From assembly GCA_021108315.1 (NCBI GenBank), contig JAIORE010000422.1:1-46930 (forward strand): DNA of 46,930 nt, written 5' to 3'. This document shows positions 16,906-26,340 of this stretch, in pieces. Made by a program: the position numbers and the translations under genes. This DNA is from Candidatus Cloacimonadota bacterium. Lineage in GTDB: Bacteria; Cloacimonadota; Cloacimonadia; Cloacimonadales; TCS61. Each line of letters opens with the position of its first letter. Positions within the stretch are counted from its first letter, which is position 1. The notes below the pieces were generated by a model. It saw nothing but the letters and a program-made list of their open reading frames with translations. It was not told the DNA's origin and made no database searches.

Positions 16906-19629
16906 CTAATCTTTTATTTTTACTTCACTTTTAAAAAAATTATCTATTTGTAATTTTATTGGAGTTACAATATTTAATACTGAGTTATTATCATAGTGCA
17001 AAGTTAGGTCAATATCATTGACATTAATCTCAAAAACCATTGGTAAGTATATTTTTTGCCCTGATTTAAACTCATTTATATTTCTAACATTTTTTCGCAA
17101 AAAATCATTATAAAAGTTGTTTTTCCAATTTAAATGATAATTATTATTTTTACTGTTAATTTCAAAATAGTCCAGATACAATGATTGTGCTTTGGGAGAA
17201 TTATTAACAACTTTTAATAATATACTTAAAAAAATCGAATCATCATCAGATTCTAAAGTAATATTACCGCATTTAAGATTTTCCAATAAAGAGATTTGAT
17301 TAATTGAAAAAATAAATTCATTCTCAATAAAATTTTCTTTATCATTATACGGATAATAATTAAAATTATTAATCAAAATTTCATTAAAATCATTAACTTG
17401 AGATTTTAATCTAAGTTCTATTTCATGATATTTTTCAACACTATCAACTTTTACTATTCCATGATTATTGATTATATAATCTACTGTATTGAGTGAATCT
17501 ATCATAGATTTAAAAATAATAAGGTAATCATTAGGAATATTTTGGTAGTTTTGATAATAATAATCATGGAAATCTTTCTTACCGGGAATGCTATTTCTAA
17601 TTATTTTCATTTCTAATAAATACTTATAATCTTTTTTGTCTAATCGCTCTAAGTAGAAATCAAATTTACTAAAATTGTTCAATTGAAAATATTTCGTCAA
17701 CATTGCGTAAGATAAATTGTTAAACCTTGCTCTATCTTTGAATTTATTTAACAAAACATCCTCATAATACTCAAGATCATTCGAATCTCCCAACATGATT
17801 ATTTTTTCAATATGCTTATTAGTGTGAATCAAAGCAAAATTGGTAATCATATTATTAAAATAATTTTTTTCCAGCAAATTTAGTTGTTCATAGATGTTTA
17901 CAAAGTGATTTAATAACATCAAATCTTGTTTATTAACCATATATGAAAAAATCCTCGTTTTGGATAAAAAATCTAAATTGGAAAAATAACTATTGCTAAG
18001 CATGTAAATATAATTTGAAATTTCACTTGATAAAACTACACCGGATTTGTATTCGGCAATTATATTACAAAAAGCTTTTTGTGATATAATCATTGATTCT
18101 TTAGCAAAAAATGATTTAAAAGCATCAATGTCTAAATTGTGATTATTAATAATCGTATTAGCGTAAATTTTACATAATTTGGAATTATTTGCATAATTTG
18201 CAATATACTTTTCAAGAAGTAAATTTTGGTAATTTCTTTCAGAACATTCTTTGAAAAATTTTATCAAGAAATATTCTTTTGCCTGATTTTCAATTAGCAA
18301 ATCATAATTCTCAAAAAGAAATTGAGAAAAAAATAATTTAGAAAGTCCGGCATATTCAAAAGCTAATTCATACTCCTCTTTGTTATTAGAATTTAACATT
18401 GTTTTGATGAATTCAGTATACATCGGTTTTTTTTGATCAGCCTGAATTAATTTGACAATCGTAAATTTCTTAATATAGGAATCACTATTTTTTAGTATTG
18501 GTATTATTTTTTGCATAACGCTTGAATAACTATTTTTTATAAAATAATCAATTAAAACTAATTTTCCTGTATCTGATGATTTTCCGAAGGATCTAACAAC
18601 TGAATTAATATCAGTTTTCAAATATTTTGAGAAAGTTGACAGCAAATACAATTGAATATCTGTCTTTTCCAATAAATTAATGAATACATCCGGCACTGAA
18701 GTTGTAATTTCTTTAATTGATAAAATAATCTCTTTTTGTTCAAATGAACTATCGCTATCCTGTAACCATTTTTCCAGTATTTTTAGACTTGCTCTGGTAT
18801 TGATTGTTTCACAAATTTTGAATAATATTTTTTGATTTTCTAAGGAATCTATATTGCTATAAATATCTAAATTCAAGCTAATAAGACAATTATCTTTAAA
18901 AGAAGAAATAATATTTATGACGGTTTCTTTTGATAAGTTATCCATTGGATTTTGGAATAATTTTTTATAATTTTTAAGATATTTATATCCTGAAAATAGA
19001 GCAATCTCTTCGATCTGTTCGTAGCTATCTATTTTTTCTTTTTGTAAAAAATCAGTTATTAGATGTGGTATAATCTCCGGGTTTCTTTTTAAAAAATTAA
19101 ACAGCTTTTTTTTAAATATTTGTTCAGAAGCTAAATATTTTTCAAATAATACATAATAGATATGTTCATCAAGGTTATCAATGATTTCATTTAACACACT
19201 GACGATATGCTTATTATCAGTTAGTAATTGCATTTCCCAATCTTTGAAATACTCAAGTCCAAAATCACTTATTTGTTTGGCAAAATTATACTCTGTATTT
19301 TCCTCCATAAGATTAAAGAAAAATTGAATATTAGAAGAATTTTTTTGCTTAATAATTGCCTTTAAGATTTTTTCTTTATTACTTTTGTCTTTCTCTAATT
19401 TAAACAATTGTTTCAAGCAAATATTTGCATTGTCACTTTTTACTTTTGAAAGGTTTTTGATAATGAATTTTTTATCATTATTTTCAATTTTTGGGTCTTT
19501 GTACAATTCGATTATTTCATTGATTTTAGAACTAGATTCGAGAGGTTCTTTAAATATTTTCTCAATTTTTTTATTAATTGATGTACATCCAACAACAACT
19601 AATATGACTAAAAACAATAACTTTTTCAT
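16906..19629 (-). CDS. large helical-repeat (solenoid-like) lipoprotein
   Basis: A 907-aa product starting MKKLLFLVILVVVGCTS, with lipobox VVGC at Cys15. The start is set at 19629 because AGGAGG lies just upstream; a longer frame begins at 19701 but reads through repeat DNA. Most of the protein (about 25-740) is amphipathic helices in short pairs resembling HEAT-like repeats, with no catalytic motif. The last 150 or so residues become strand-rich (NVNDIDLTLHYDNN, LNIVTPIKL). No known family is recognised. It is the last gene of the long minus-strand block, 285 bases after the Opp ATPase, with repeat DNA between, so it may have its own transcript. A periplasmic or outer-membrane scaffold or binding role is plausible, but this is a guess from shape only. 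Confidence 0.75.
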   Translation of the reverse strand: MKKLLFLVILVVVGCTSINKKIEKIFKEPLESSSKINEIIELYKDPKIENNDKKFIIKNLSKVKSDNANICLKQLFKLEKDKSNKEKILKAIIKQKNSSNIQFFFNLMEENTEYNFAKQISDFGLEYFKDWEMQLLTDNKHIVSVLNEIIDNLDEHIYYVLFEKYLASEQIFKKKLFNFLKRNPEIIPHLITDFLQKEKIDSYEQIEEIALFSGYKYLKNYKKLFQNPMDNLSKETVINIISSFKDNCLISLNLDIYSNIDSLENQKILFKICETINTRASLKILEKWLQDSDSSFEQKEIILSIKEITTSVPDVFINLLEKTDIQLYLLSTFSKYLKTDINSVVRSFGKSSDTGKLVLIDYFIKNSYSSVMQKIIPILKNSDSYIKKFTIVKLIQADQKKPMYTEFIKTMLNSNNKEEYELAFEYAGLSKLFFSQFLFENYDLLIENQAKEYFLIKFFKECSERNYQNLLLEKYIANYANNSKLCKIYANTIINNHNLDIDAFKSFFAKESMIISQKAFCNIIAEYKSGVVLSSEISNYIYMLSNSYFSNLDFLSKTRIFSYMVNKQDLMLLNHFVNIYEQLNLLEKNYFNNMITNFALIHTNKHIEKIIMLGDSNDLEYYEDVLLNKFKDRARFNNLSYAMLTKYFQLNNFSKFDFYLERLDKKDYKYLLEMKIIRNSIPGKKDFHDYYYQNYQNIPNDYLIIFKSMIDSLNTVDYIINNHGIVKVDSVEKYHEIELRLKSQVNDFNEILINNFNYYPYNDKENFIENEFIFSINQISLLENLKCGNITLESDDDSIFLSILLKVVNNSPKAQSLYLDYFEINSKNNNYHLNWKNNFYNDFLRKNVRNINEFKSGQKIYLPMVFEINVNDIDLTLHYDNNSVLNIVTPIKLQIDNFFKSEVKIKD

Positions 19630-19680
19630 ATTTCCTCCTGTTTTATTGTATCGGGGTTTCAATTTTTTGTCTTTTTTTCT

Positions 19681-19911
19681 CGCAAAGTCGCTAAGTCGCA
19701 AAGGAATTCTTTTGGTTTTTCTCTATGTCTTCCGTTTTTCCTTTTCTCATTCTTTCACAATTTCTTACTTTTCTCTCTGTGCTCTCTGTGTTCTCTGTGG
19801 TTATTTTTTCTTTTTTTCTTTTTTTCTTTCATCATTCAACATTCACTATTCGACATTAATCTCCTGTTTCCTATTTCCTTTCTTTTCTTCTGCAATCTTT
19901 GCGTGAACTCT
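19681..19911. repeat. pyrimidine-rich intergenic repeat tract ('cgcaaagtcgctaagtcgc', 'ctctctgtg' units)
   Basis: Contains cgcaaagtcgctaagtcgca (19681-19700), a short tandem of about 10-base units of the form ctctctgtg(t) (19771-19799) and tctgcaatctttgcgtga (19890-19907), linked by T/C-rich DNA. It is related to the tract at 10031-10063. Reading frames through it are low-complexity and are not believed to be genes. Confidence 0.6.
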
Positions 19912-19913
19912 TT

Positions 19914-20621
19914 TCACTTTTTTATGATTTCAGTTTCAGTTTGATAATCATAGATATTATTATCTTTCATTATCAATATTCTATCTGCAATGTATTTCGC
20001 AACTTCAATATTGTGTGTGATAAAGAATAAAGCAGAACCACGATTTTTTAATTTTTTGAACAAATTAATTAATGTTGCCTGTGTTAAAATATCGGAGCTG
20101 CTAATTGGTTCATCAGCGATTAGGAGAAATGGTTTTGTGATAAAAGCACGTGCAATGGCAATTCTCTGACACTCTCCTCCACTGAAATCCTTGGGATATT
20201 TATTCAAATCGTGAGCAGACATATTTACCATTTTTAGTAGTTCGGAAAAATCAATATCATTTTTATCACCTGTAAGTTTTTGGTAACTTTTGTGTGATTC
20301 TTTAAAAATTGTTTTAATTTTTTTTAAAGGATGCAAACTTTCTTCAGGATTCTGGAAAATGTATTGAAAAGTTTTTACCATTAAAATTTTCCTATCTTTG
20401 TTACTTAGATTTGATACTGATCGTTCATTGATAATAATATCACCATTATCAAATGGAATGATACCGGTAATGCTTTTAGCAAATGTTGATTTCCCGCATC
20501 CACTTTCTCCAACGAGGGCAATTGCTTCATTTTTCTTAATACTTAAAAAAATATTTTGGAAGATATCTTTCCTATTTTTACCGCTTCCAAATGATTTTGA
20601 GAGTCCTTTTATTTCAATCAT
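19914..20621 (-). CDS. Opp/Dpp-type ABC transporter ATP-binding protein (OppF position)
   Basis: Second ATPase of an oligopeptide-type importer, 235 aa. Walker A GESGCGKS (near 37-44), Q-loop FQYIFQNPEES, signature FSGGECQRIAIARA (near 146) and Walker B LLIADEP, with the switch histidine in FITHNIE. It ends soon after the ATPase core and lacks the roughly 80-residue C-terminal oligopeptide-transporter extension usual in OppF/DppF (typically around 320 aa). It overlaps the preceding ATPase gene by four bases (ATGA), so translation is coupled. It powers uptake through the two permeases upstream, with the peptide or related solute delivered by the binding protein at 23896-25479. Confidence 0.92.
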   Translation of the reverse strand: MIEIKGLSKSFGSGKNRKDIFQNIFLSIKKNEAIALVGESGCGKSTFAKSITGIIPFDNGDIIINERSVSNLSNKDRKILMVKTFQYIFQNPEESLHPLKKIKTIFKESHKSYQKLTGDKNDIDFSELLKMVNMSAHDLNKYPKDFSGGECQRIAIARAFITKPFLLIADEPISSSDILTQATLINLFKKLKNRGSALFFITHNIEVAKYIADRILIMKDNNIYDYQTETEIIKK

Positions 20622-21532
20622 ATTCTATTACATTTTACAAATTGAGTTTTATTTGAAATTTTATTTATTTTTTTTAAACAAGAACCATCACATAAATTAC
20701 AATGATTAGAAAAACTACAATTACTTCTGTTTCCATAGTCATTACATTGCCTTTTCTCAACCAATATTTTGTCCTTACTATTCATTTTTGCTTCAAATAA
20801 CAACTTGCTATAGGGATGAATTGCTCTATCTTTCTGCGGATTAAAAATTTCTAAAATCTCTCCTTGATAAAGTACGATTATCTTGTCAGCAAATTCTTTG
20901 ATCAAGCTAATATCATGAGTCACCAAAAGAATTCCAGTATTGAGTTTATTTTTTATGTATAATAACAGATCAAGAAATTTTTTTTTATTTGAAGTATCAA
21001 TAGCACTGGTTGGTTCATCTGCGAATAAATAAGTAGGATTCAATAGAATTGCCATAGCAACTAAAATTCTTTGTTGCATTCCACCACTTATTTCAAACGT
21101 GTATCTCTTTAAAATCTGTTCCGGATTATCAAAATTTAGCTCATGCAAAGCATTGAGCATTTTTGATTTTCGATTTTTTTTGCTATCTTTTGTTGAGGAT
21201 TTTAAGAGCAAATCAAACTGGTATCCAATTGAATAATTATCAAAAAGAGAATTAAAGAAATTTTGAGAAATATAGGCGAATTTATTACCACGAAATTGTT
21301 TGATATTTTTCCTGTGCAAAAGTATATCTTCAAAATACATTTTTCCAGTAATTTCTGTGTTTTCTGGTAAAATTTGCAATATTGAATTGATTATTGTTGT
21401 TTTACCGCTACCAGATTCACCAACAATTCCGATAATTGTGTTACTTTTAACATTAAAAGTTACATCTTTTAAGATATGCTTTTTTGAATTATTCAAATTA
21501 TAAAAAACATTTAACTTATCTAATTTTAACAT
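20618..21532 (-). CDS. Opp/Dpp-type ABC transporter ATP-binding protein (OppD position)
   Basis: First ATPase of the importer, 304 aa, with Walker A GESGSGKT near 37, signature ISGGMQQRILVAMA, Walker B YLFADEPTSAID and the H-loop LVTHDIS. Its C-terminus is cysteine-rich (CNDYGNRSNC...C..C...C) followed by a final CNRI. This matches the cysteine cluster found in many DppD/OppD C-termini, where an iron-sulphur cluster has been described for some members. It overlaps the permease gene upstream by 17 bases and the next ATPase by 4, indicating tight coupling. Substrate is probably peptides; nickel or other solutes cannot be excluded. Confidence 0.92.
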   Translation of the reverse strand: MLKLDKLNVFYNLNNSKKHILKDVTFNVKSNTIIGIVGESGSGKTTIINSILQILPENTEITGKMYFEDILLHRKNIKQFRGNKFAYISQNFFNSLFDNYSIGYQFDLLLKSSTKDSKKNRKSKMLNALHELNFDNPEQILKRYTFEISGGMQQRILVAMAILLNPTYLFADEPTSAIDTSNKKKFLDLLLYIKNKLNTGILLVTHDISLIKEFADKIIVLYQGEILEIFNPQKDRAIHPYSKLLFEAKMNSKDKILVEKRQCNDYGNRSNCSFSNHCNLCDGSCLKKINKISNKTQFVKCNRI

Positions 21533-22682
21533 TTTGGCTGTACTTCTTTTTTAACAAATTTTCAATTGTATTAAGTGATAAAGTTGTAAATATTATCGCT
21601 AGAATAGGAGGGATTGTAATCCAATAATTTGAGTAAATACTGCTACTATTACTTTTAATAATATCGCCCCAACTGGGAAATGGAATATTCACACTATATC
21701 CTAAATAACTCAAACCCGCTTCAATGAGAATGATGCGTTTAGCTAGATAGGTGATCACTATTAAGGTTTCCGGTATACAAATAATGAAAATATCACTAAA
21801 AATAACTTGAAAATCTTTTTTCCCAAATAGCTTGATAGAAGTAATAAAATCCTTTTTTTTTAGAACTTTAGTTTTATCAGAAATCATTTTTTCAATCTCT
21901 ACCCATTGAACTAATGAAAAAGCTATTACAATGTATAATATTTCTTGTTTAAAGATTATTACCACTAACATTGCTAATAGATAGATTGGTAAAGAATTTG
22001 CTATATTTGATAAAAATTCGATAATTTTTGAAATAGAATTATCATAATATCCAACTATAAGCCCAAAAATAATTCCCAGAGGAATAGAGATAAGAAGTGA
22101 AAGAAATATTACTAAAAAAATAACTTTTGAACCATAAACCATTCTTGCCCATATATCTCGTCCCATTCTGTCCGTTCCCAGAAAACTTTTCACGCAAATC
22201 ATCTCTTTTGAATTATTTCTAAAAAAAATATGCTTACTAATTGTTCTCCAATAATAGTTTTCATTACCTTTAAGCTTATATCCCACATCATCTTTATTGA
22301 AAAAAATCCTCAAATAATTTACCTTATCTCTGGAGAATAATTTAATTTCCATTTCTTTGTTAATCTTGGAGAATACTATATCTTTTAAGATGAATTGTTG
22401 AGTGATTTCATATAAAGGAGCAATTTTTTTATCAATTTTTATCAGAAATGTTTCATAACTAAAATCTAAAATTAGAGAATCAATATGCACATTTTGCTCA
22501 TGATTATTAATTATCCTTAAATAATTTAATCCTTGATTTGGTTTTTGGTTAATAATATTTAATTCATCTGGTTTGAGTTTAGAAAAAAGTGAGGGAAAAT
22601 TAGCAATTAACAGAAATAATAATATGTAGAAAAAGTTAATAAGATAAAAGAAATTAGTAATTTTCTTCCAAAAATATTTCAT
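21516..22682 (-). CDS. Opp/Dpp-type ABC transporter permease (OppC position)
   Basis: A 388-aa inner-membrane permease. One N-terminal TM (about 13-30), then an unusually long non-membrane stretch (about 35-165), the DxxGRD entry motif (LGTDRMGRDIWARM, near 168-181), and the BPD_transp_1 membrane domain with about five helices. An EAA-like loop and the family motif EAGLSYLGYSVNIPFPSWG lie near the C-terminus. OppC/DppC are usually near 300 aa; the extra 80-90 residues lie in the loop after TM1, presumably periplasmic. It overlaps the OppB-like gene by four bases (ATGA). It forms the channel together with that permease. Confidence 0.92.
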   Translation of the reverse strand: MKYFWKKITNFFYLINFFYILLFLLIANFPSLFSKLKPDELNIINQKPNQGLNYLRIINNHEQNVHIDSLILDFSYETFLIKIDKKIAPLYEITQQFILKDIVFSKINKEMEIKLFSRDKVNYLRIFFNKDDVGYKLKGNENYYWRTISKHIFFRNNSKEMICVKSFLGTDRMGRDIWARMVYGSKVIFLVIFLSLLISIPLGIIFGLIVGYYDNSISKIIEFLSNIANSLPIYLLAMLVVIIFKQEILYIVIAFSLVQWVEIEKMISDKTKVLKKKDFITSIKLFGKKDFQVIFSDIFIICIPETLIVITYLAKRIILIEAGLSYLGYSVNIPFPSWGDIIKSNSSSIYSNYWITIPPILAIIFTTLSLNTIENLLKKKYSQNVKIR

Positions 22683-23902
22683 GCAATTGCTTGTTTTTTT
22701 AGAATAGGTACTAAATAATAATTTGTTATTTTCGCAAAATTTGTAAGCAATATACTGACGAGATAAGTTAAGGAAAAAATTATTAGAATAAATCCAACAT
22801 CTTGTTTTTTGAAGTAATTATATGCCAGATATCCAATACCATGAATATTAAAAACTCGCTCAATAAGCACGGTTGAACCCAAGATTAAGGGGATTTTCAT
22901 AGCAAAAAAAGATAGAATAATAGAAAATATCTGTTTTAATGGTAATAATAAATATAGATAATAGTTTTTCAACCCATTAGCTTTTAGGAATGTTGTTGAA
23001 TTATTCTTTTTAAACTCATTTAGATATTCTACAATATATTTTATCAATACAGATAAATTCCCGCTAGCCAAACTTAAAGTGATTACCGGTAAAGAGTAAT
23101 ATTTTATTGAGGTTAAGAAATAGGAAAAAGATATTTTCATTGTATCTAAATAAAAAAAAGTAGTATATTCTTGATAAATTTTAAGTTTGTAAGAGAAAAG
23201 AAATAGAAGAAATAAACCAACTAAAAACTCCGGAATAGATGAAAAAAGCTCGACAGATTTTGAAAAAAAATCACTAAAAAAATTATCTGAATACGAGATA
23301 ATAAAAGCTATTATGATAGCTGAGATTATCATAAAGATAAGTGTAAAAAATATTAATTTTATTGTGTAATGGGTAGATTCAAAAAGAATTTTTCTAATGA
23401 AATCTTTTTGACCGGTAGTTTTACCAAAATTTCCCTGTAAAACTTTTGATATCCAAAAAAAATACCTGTAAAAAATATTAATATTTTTATCAGGTATATT
23501 TATAATTACATCTTTATGAATTATTAATCCAAAGCCTTTTTTGAAATGATTTTTTCCAATTATCTTATAGTTTTCAGTAGCATTATTTTTTTCAAAATCA
23601 TCTATTTCACCTAAATAGCCAAAAAAATTATCAGATTCCAAAAATGGTAGAGCATTATCAAAAGAACTCACATGTTTCACTTGATGGGATTGAAAAATTA
23701 ATGGTTTTTCAATCTCGTTGGAAATTAACCAGTTTTTATCAAGTAATACACTAAATATTTTCTGATTGGATTTACAATCAATATTAAGTATATATTGTTC
23801 GAAATTTTTTGGCGTTTTTGTGCTTAATAATCCAAACAAAAAAAATAAAATAAATATAAATAGAAAAATCTGTAGAAGAAATCTCTTTAGAAATTTTACC
23901 AT
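22679..23902 (-). CDS. Opp/Dpp-type ABC transporter permease (OppB position)
   Basis: A 407-aa permease with one N-terminal TM (about 8-26), an enlarged region before the next helix (about 30-170, probably periplasmic) and then five membrane helices. The family's LIERVFNIHGIGYLAYNYFKKQD motif is near 350-372, and the GNFGKTTGQK block just before the membrane domain corresponds to the conserved GDxGxS region. Typical OppB proteins have about 310-330 residues, so this one carries a roughly 80-residue insertion, mirrored by a similar insertion in its OppC partner. Its start overlaps the end of the binding-protein gene by seven bases. Confidence 0.9.
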   Translation of the reverse strand: MVKFLKRFLLQIFLFIFILFFLFGLLSTKTPKNFEQYILNIDCKSNQKIFSVLLDKNWLISNEIEKPLIFQSHQVKHVSSFDNALPFLESDNFFGYLGEIDDFEKNNATENYKIIGKNHFKKGFGLIIHKDVIINIPDKNINIFYRYFFWISKVLQGNFGKTTGQKDFIRKILFESTHYTIKLIFFTLIFMIISAIIIAFIISYSDNFFSDFFSKSVELFSSIPEFLVGLFLLFLFSYKLKIYQEYTTFFYLDTMKISFSYFLTSIKYYSLPVITLSLASGNLSVLIKYIVEYLNEFKKNNSTTFLKANGLKNYYLYLLLPLKQIFSIILSFFAMKIPLILGSTVLIERVFNIHGIGYLAYNYFKKQDVGFILIIFSLTYLVSILLTNFAKITNYYLVPILKKQAIA

Positions 23903-25479
23903 AAATATATTTTTTTAAAAATATTTATTGGATCAATTGTGGATTTATTTATACCTGAAATTTTGTTATCATAAGCAATATATTTTGGTTTCTGCCACAA
24001 AAATATTCCGGGATGTTGTTCGGCTACTAAAACATGAAGTTCTTTGTATAACTTAAACATATCTTCACTGGAAGTTTTCATGGCGGCTTCATCTAATTTT
24101 GCATCAATTTCTGCATCATTAAAACCGCAAACATTAAAACCTCCTTTACGATCATTAGATGAATGAAAAATAGGGGAAATACTAGGGTTTGAGCCAAATT
24201 TGAACGAGACTAAAGCTAAGTCAAAATCATGTTCATCAAATACTCTTGTTTCAAAATTATCAACAGATTCTGCATTTAGTTCTATTCCAATTTCTCCAAA
24301 ACTTGTTATAAGTTTACTGGCAAGATGCTCATCTTCTTCATTTCCCTTTTGATAAATGAAATTCAATACAATATCTTTTTTATCTTTTTCAATTATACCG
24401 TTTCCATCATAGTCCGCATATTTGTTTTTTAATAAAATTTCTCTTGCTTTGGAGGGATTATATTCTTCCGGAAAATAGTTGCTATTATAAGCTTCCGGTA
24501 AATATGGAGGAAAAGGTCCTGTAGTTATTTCTGCCTCTCCTTGAAAAATTGATTCGTTCCAATCGTCAATATCTACTGCAATACATAGTGCTTTTCTAAG
24601 ATTTATATCCTGAAAAATATCTTTTCTCATATTAAAGGCTACGAAATTCCAGGAAAATTCCAAGTAATTGATAACTGAAAAATCCGGATGCTCATCAATT
24701 TCGAGGTATCTGGTAACAGGAACATCCGGCATAAAATTTATATCATCTTTCCCTAATAAATCTTCAACAATTGTAGCAACTTCATCCCGATATTGCACTT
24801 TGATCTCTTCAAATTTAGGAATTTTTTCTTGGTCAAAATAATTATCATTTCTTGATAACATCGTTAAATTTCCCATAGCCATATTTTTCTTATACATCCC
24901 ATTTCCCATAGGATTATCTTTGAAAAAACGATCCGTGGGTTTAATATCATAAATGCTACCGGATGCTTCTATATCAAATTTATGCTTTGGTAAAATTGAA
25001 AAAGTTAATGCTCCGAAATTATCCTGACTTCTTTGATTGAAGCAAACTTCTAAAGTACTTTCATCAGTAGCTCTCATACTTACGATATTTTCCACTTTTG
25101 CTTTGGCGGTTGTAGATTTAATTTCAGGATTTTTTATCACGTTATAGGTAAAATCTATATCAAAAGCTGTTACTTTTTCACCATCATGCCAAAGAATGTT
25201 ATCTTTTACTTTGAAAAGATATTGTATTCTACCATCTGTTAACTGTGTTCCTTCCGGTAAAGGAGAATCAAATATTATTGGTTCTACAATAAATTTTTCA
25301 TCTGTAATTACTGGTTTTAAAAACATTAAATATGTCATGCGGGATGAATTTGTACTTTCTTCACCGAAAATTGGTCCGTAAGCATCAATATTCTCTCGAA
25401 TATAATAGGATAAATCCTCACACCAAAGAATACTTTGAATTATTAATATAATAAATAATAGGAAAATTATTTTTTTCAC
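23896..25479 (-). CDS. periplasmic solute-binding protein, family 5 (OppA/DppA-like)
   Basis: A 527-aa extracellular binding protein (SBP_bac_5 family) that captures peptides or similar solutes for the transporter. The start is the GTG at 25479, which has AAGGAG six bases upstream; the frame is open from 25512 but without a ribosome site. Residues 1-20 are a signal peptide. The Trp before Cys in ILWCED does not fit a lipobox, so the protein is probably soluble in the periplasm. Recognisable family segments include DGRIQYLFKVKDNILWHDGEKVTAFDIDFTYN-type sequence near 90-125, and FSWNFVAFNMRKDIFQDINLRKALCIAVD-type sequence near 285-315. It is the first gene of the five-gene ABC operon. Confidence 0.93.
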   Translation of the reverse strand: MKKIIFLLFIILIIQSILWCEDLSYYIRENIDAYGPIFGEESTNSSRMTYLMFLKPVITDEKFIVEPIIFDSPLPEGTQLTDGRIQYLFKVKDNILWHDGEKVTAFDIDFTYNVIKNPEIKSTTAKAKVENIVSMRATDESTLEVCFNQRSQDNFGALTFSILPKHKFDIEASGSIYDIKPTDRFFKDNPMGNGMYKKNMAMGNLTMLSRNDNYFDQEKIPKFEEIKVQYRDEVATIVEDLLGKDDINFMPDVPVTRYLEIDEHPDFSVINYLEFSWNFVAFNMRKDIFQDINLRKALCIAVDIDDWNESIFQGEAEITTGPFPPYLPEAYNSNYFPEEYNPSKAREILLKNKYADYDGNGIIEKDKKDIVLNFIYQKGNEEDEHLASKLITSFGEIGIELNAESVDNFETRVFDEHDFDLALVSFKFGSNPSISPIFHSSNDRKGGFNVCGFNDAEIDAKLDEAAMKTSSEDMFKLYKELHVLVAEQHPGIFLWQKPKYIAYDNKISGINKSTIDPINIFKKIYLW

Positions 25480-25555
25480 TTTTGCTCCTTTTTTAATATA
25501 AAATTTTATCAATTTTTAACATTTTATCTTGTTCCCAAGCTGTTCTTATTGAAAC

Positions 25556-26170
25556 TTAATTAGCTGAATTTTTTTTGGGTTCATTTACAAATGTTCTAGT
25601 GCTGTCCAGACAAGTTTTTTTTAAATCGTCAAACCATTTTTTTTGTTTGTCTTTAAATTTATTTTTTAATATTCTTTTATTAAAATCTCTTAATTCTCTA
25701 TTTAGTTCCAGAGCAACCATTGGATGATTTAATAGAGTTGATATTTTTATTTTTTGATCAATAATATCAAACCAAATATCTATTATATCTTCAAAATCAA
25801 AGTAATTATACAGTTTATAAGAATCAAACAAAAGTAAAGATATTTCATTTATTTCCCGAAAGAAATTTGAGGCTTCATCTAAATTTGTTTGCCCCATATT
25901 TTGTAAAAAATTATAGGACAATTTCAAATGTTTTAATGATTTATGCAAATCTTTCTCTTGAAATGAAGTGTAACACAAGCTCAATAAAATATTTTTTTTA
26001 AAATTTAGTAATTCCTGATCTTTTGTAAATTCCAAGTTATTTAACCGATTAATAATTTCCGGTTTAAATTTCTCTGATTCTTTTCTTAATTTTGCTAAAT
26101 CATTCTTAAAATCATATCCGTACAAAATACTAATTGATAGAATTAGAATAAATAAAAGATATTTTTTCAT
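25556..26170 (-). CDS. exported all-helical protein of unknown function
   Basis: A 204-aa product beginning MKKYLLFILILSISILYG, a clear signal peptide, followed by a wholly helical, lysine-rich domain with TPR-like spacing (LHKSLKHLKLSYNFLQNMG near 80-98) but no confident repeat match. No cysteine in a lipobox, so it is likely periplasmic. AAAGGAG precedes the ATG. It is placed between the propeller/PEGA gene and the Opp binding protein, on the same strand, with hairpins in the 170-base gap upstream and 76 bases before the binding-protein GTG downstream. It may be an accessory protein of either neighbour. Not recognised. Confidence 0.75.
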   Translation of the reverse strand: MKKYLLFILILSISILYGYDFKNDLAKLRKESEKFKPEIINRLNNLEFTKDQELLNFKKNILLSLCYTSFQEKDLHKSLKHLKLSYNFLQNMGQTNLDEASNFFREINEISLLLFDSYKLYNYFDFEDIIDIWFDIIDQKIKISTLLNHPMVALELNRELRDFNKRILKNKFKDKQKKWFDDLKKTCLDSTRTFVNEPKKNSAN

Positions 26171-26252
26171 ACTCTCTCCTTTTGAATATATTTTATCAAG
26201 CTTTGTTCAATAAATATTAAAATCTACATTGAGCGATTGCAAATCGGTCTTG

Positions 26253-26301
26253 TTCCTAATCTTCTGATTAGGAATGCATAATCTTTGAAACTTCTGTTTC
26301 A
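26253..26301. repeat. pair of TTCT-loop hairpins
   Basis: Two perfect hairpins lie close together: ttcctaatc (26253-26261) with gattaggaa (26266-26274), and tgaaac (26286-26291) with gtttca (26296-26301). Both close a TTCT loop, as does the terminator at 14118. They occupy the gap between the propeller/PEGA gene and the small exported-protein gene. No strong T-tract follows on the minus strand, so these may be repeat elements, RNA-processing sites or attenuators and not simple terminators. Confidence 0.6.
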
Positions 26302-26340
26302 TCTTTTGGGTATACTTCAAAACTTGAGTTTTTATTTAGC

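Noticed and set aside
19385..19906. 173-aa plus-strand open frame
   Set aside because: Antisense to the solenoid lipoprotein and the pyrimidine-rich repeat tract; composition is low-complexity F/S/L.
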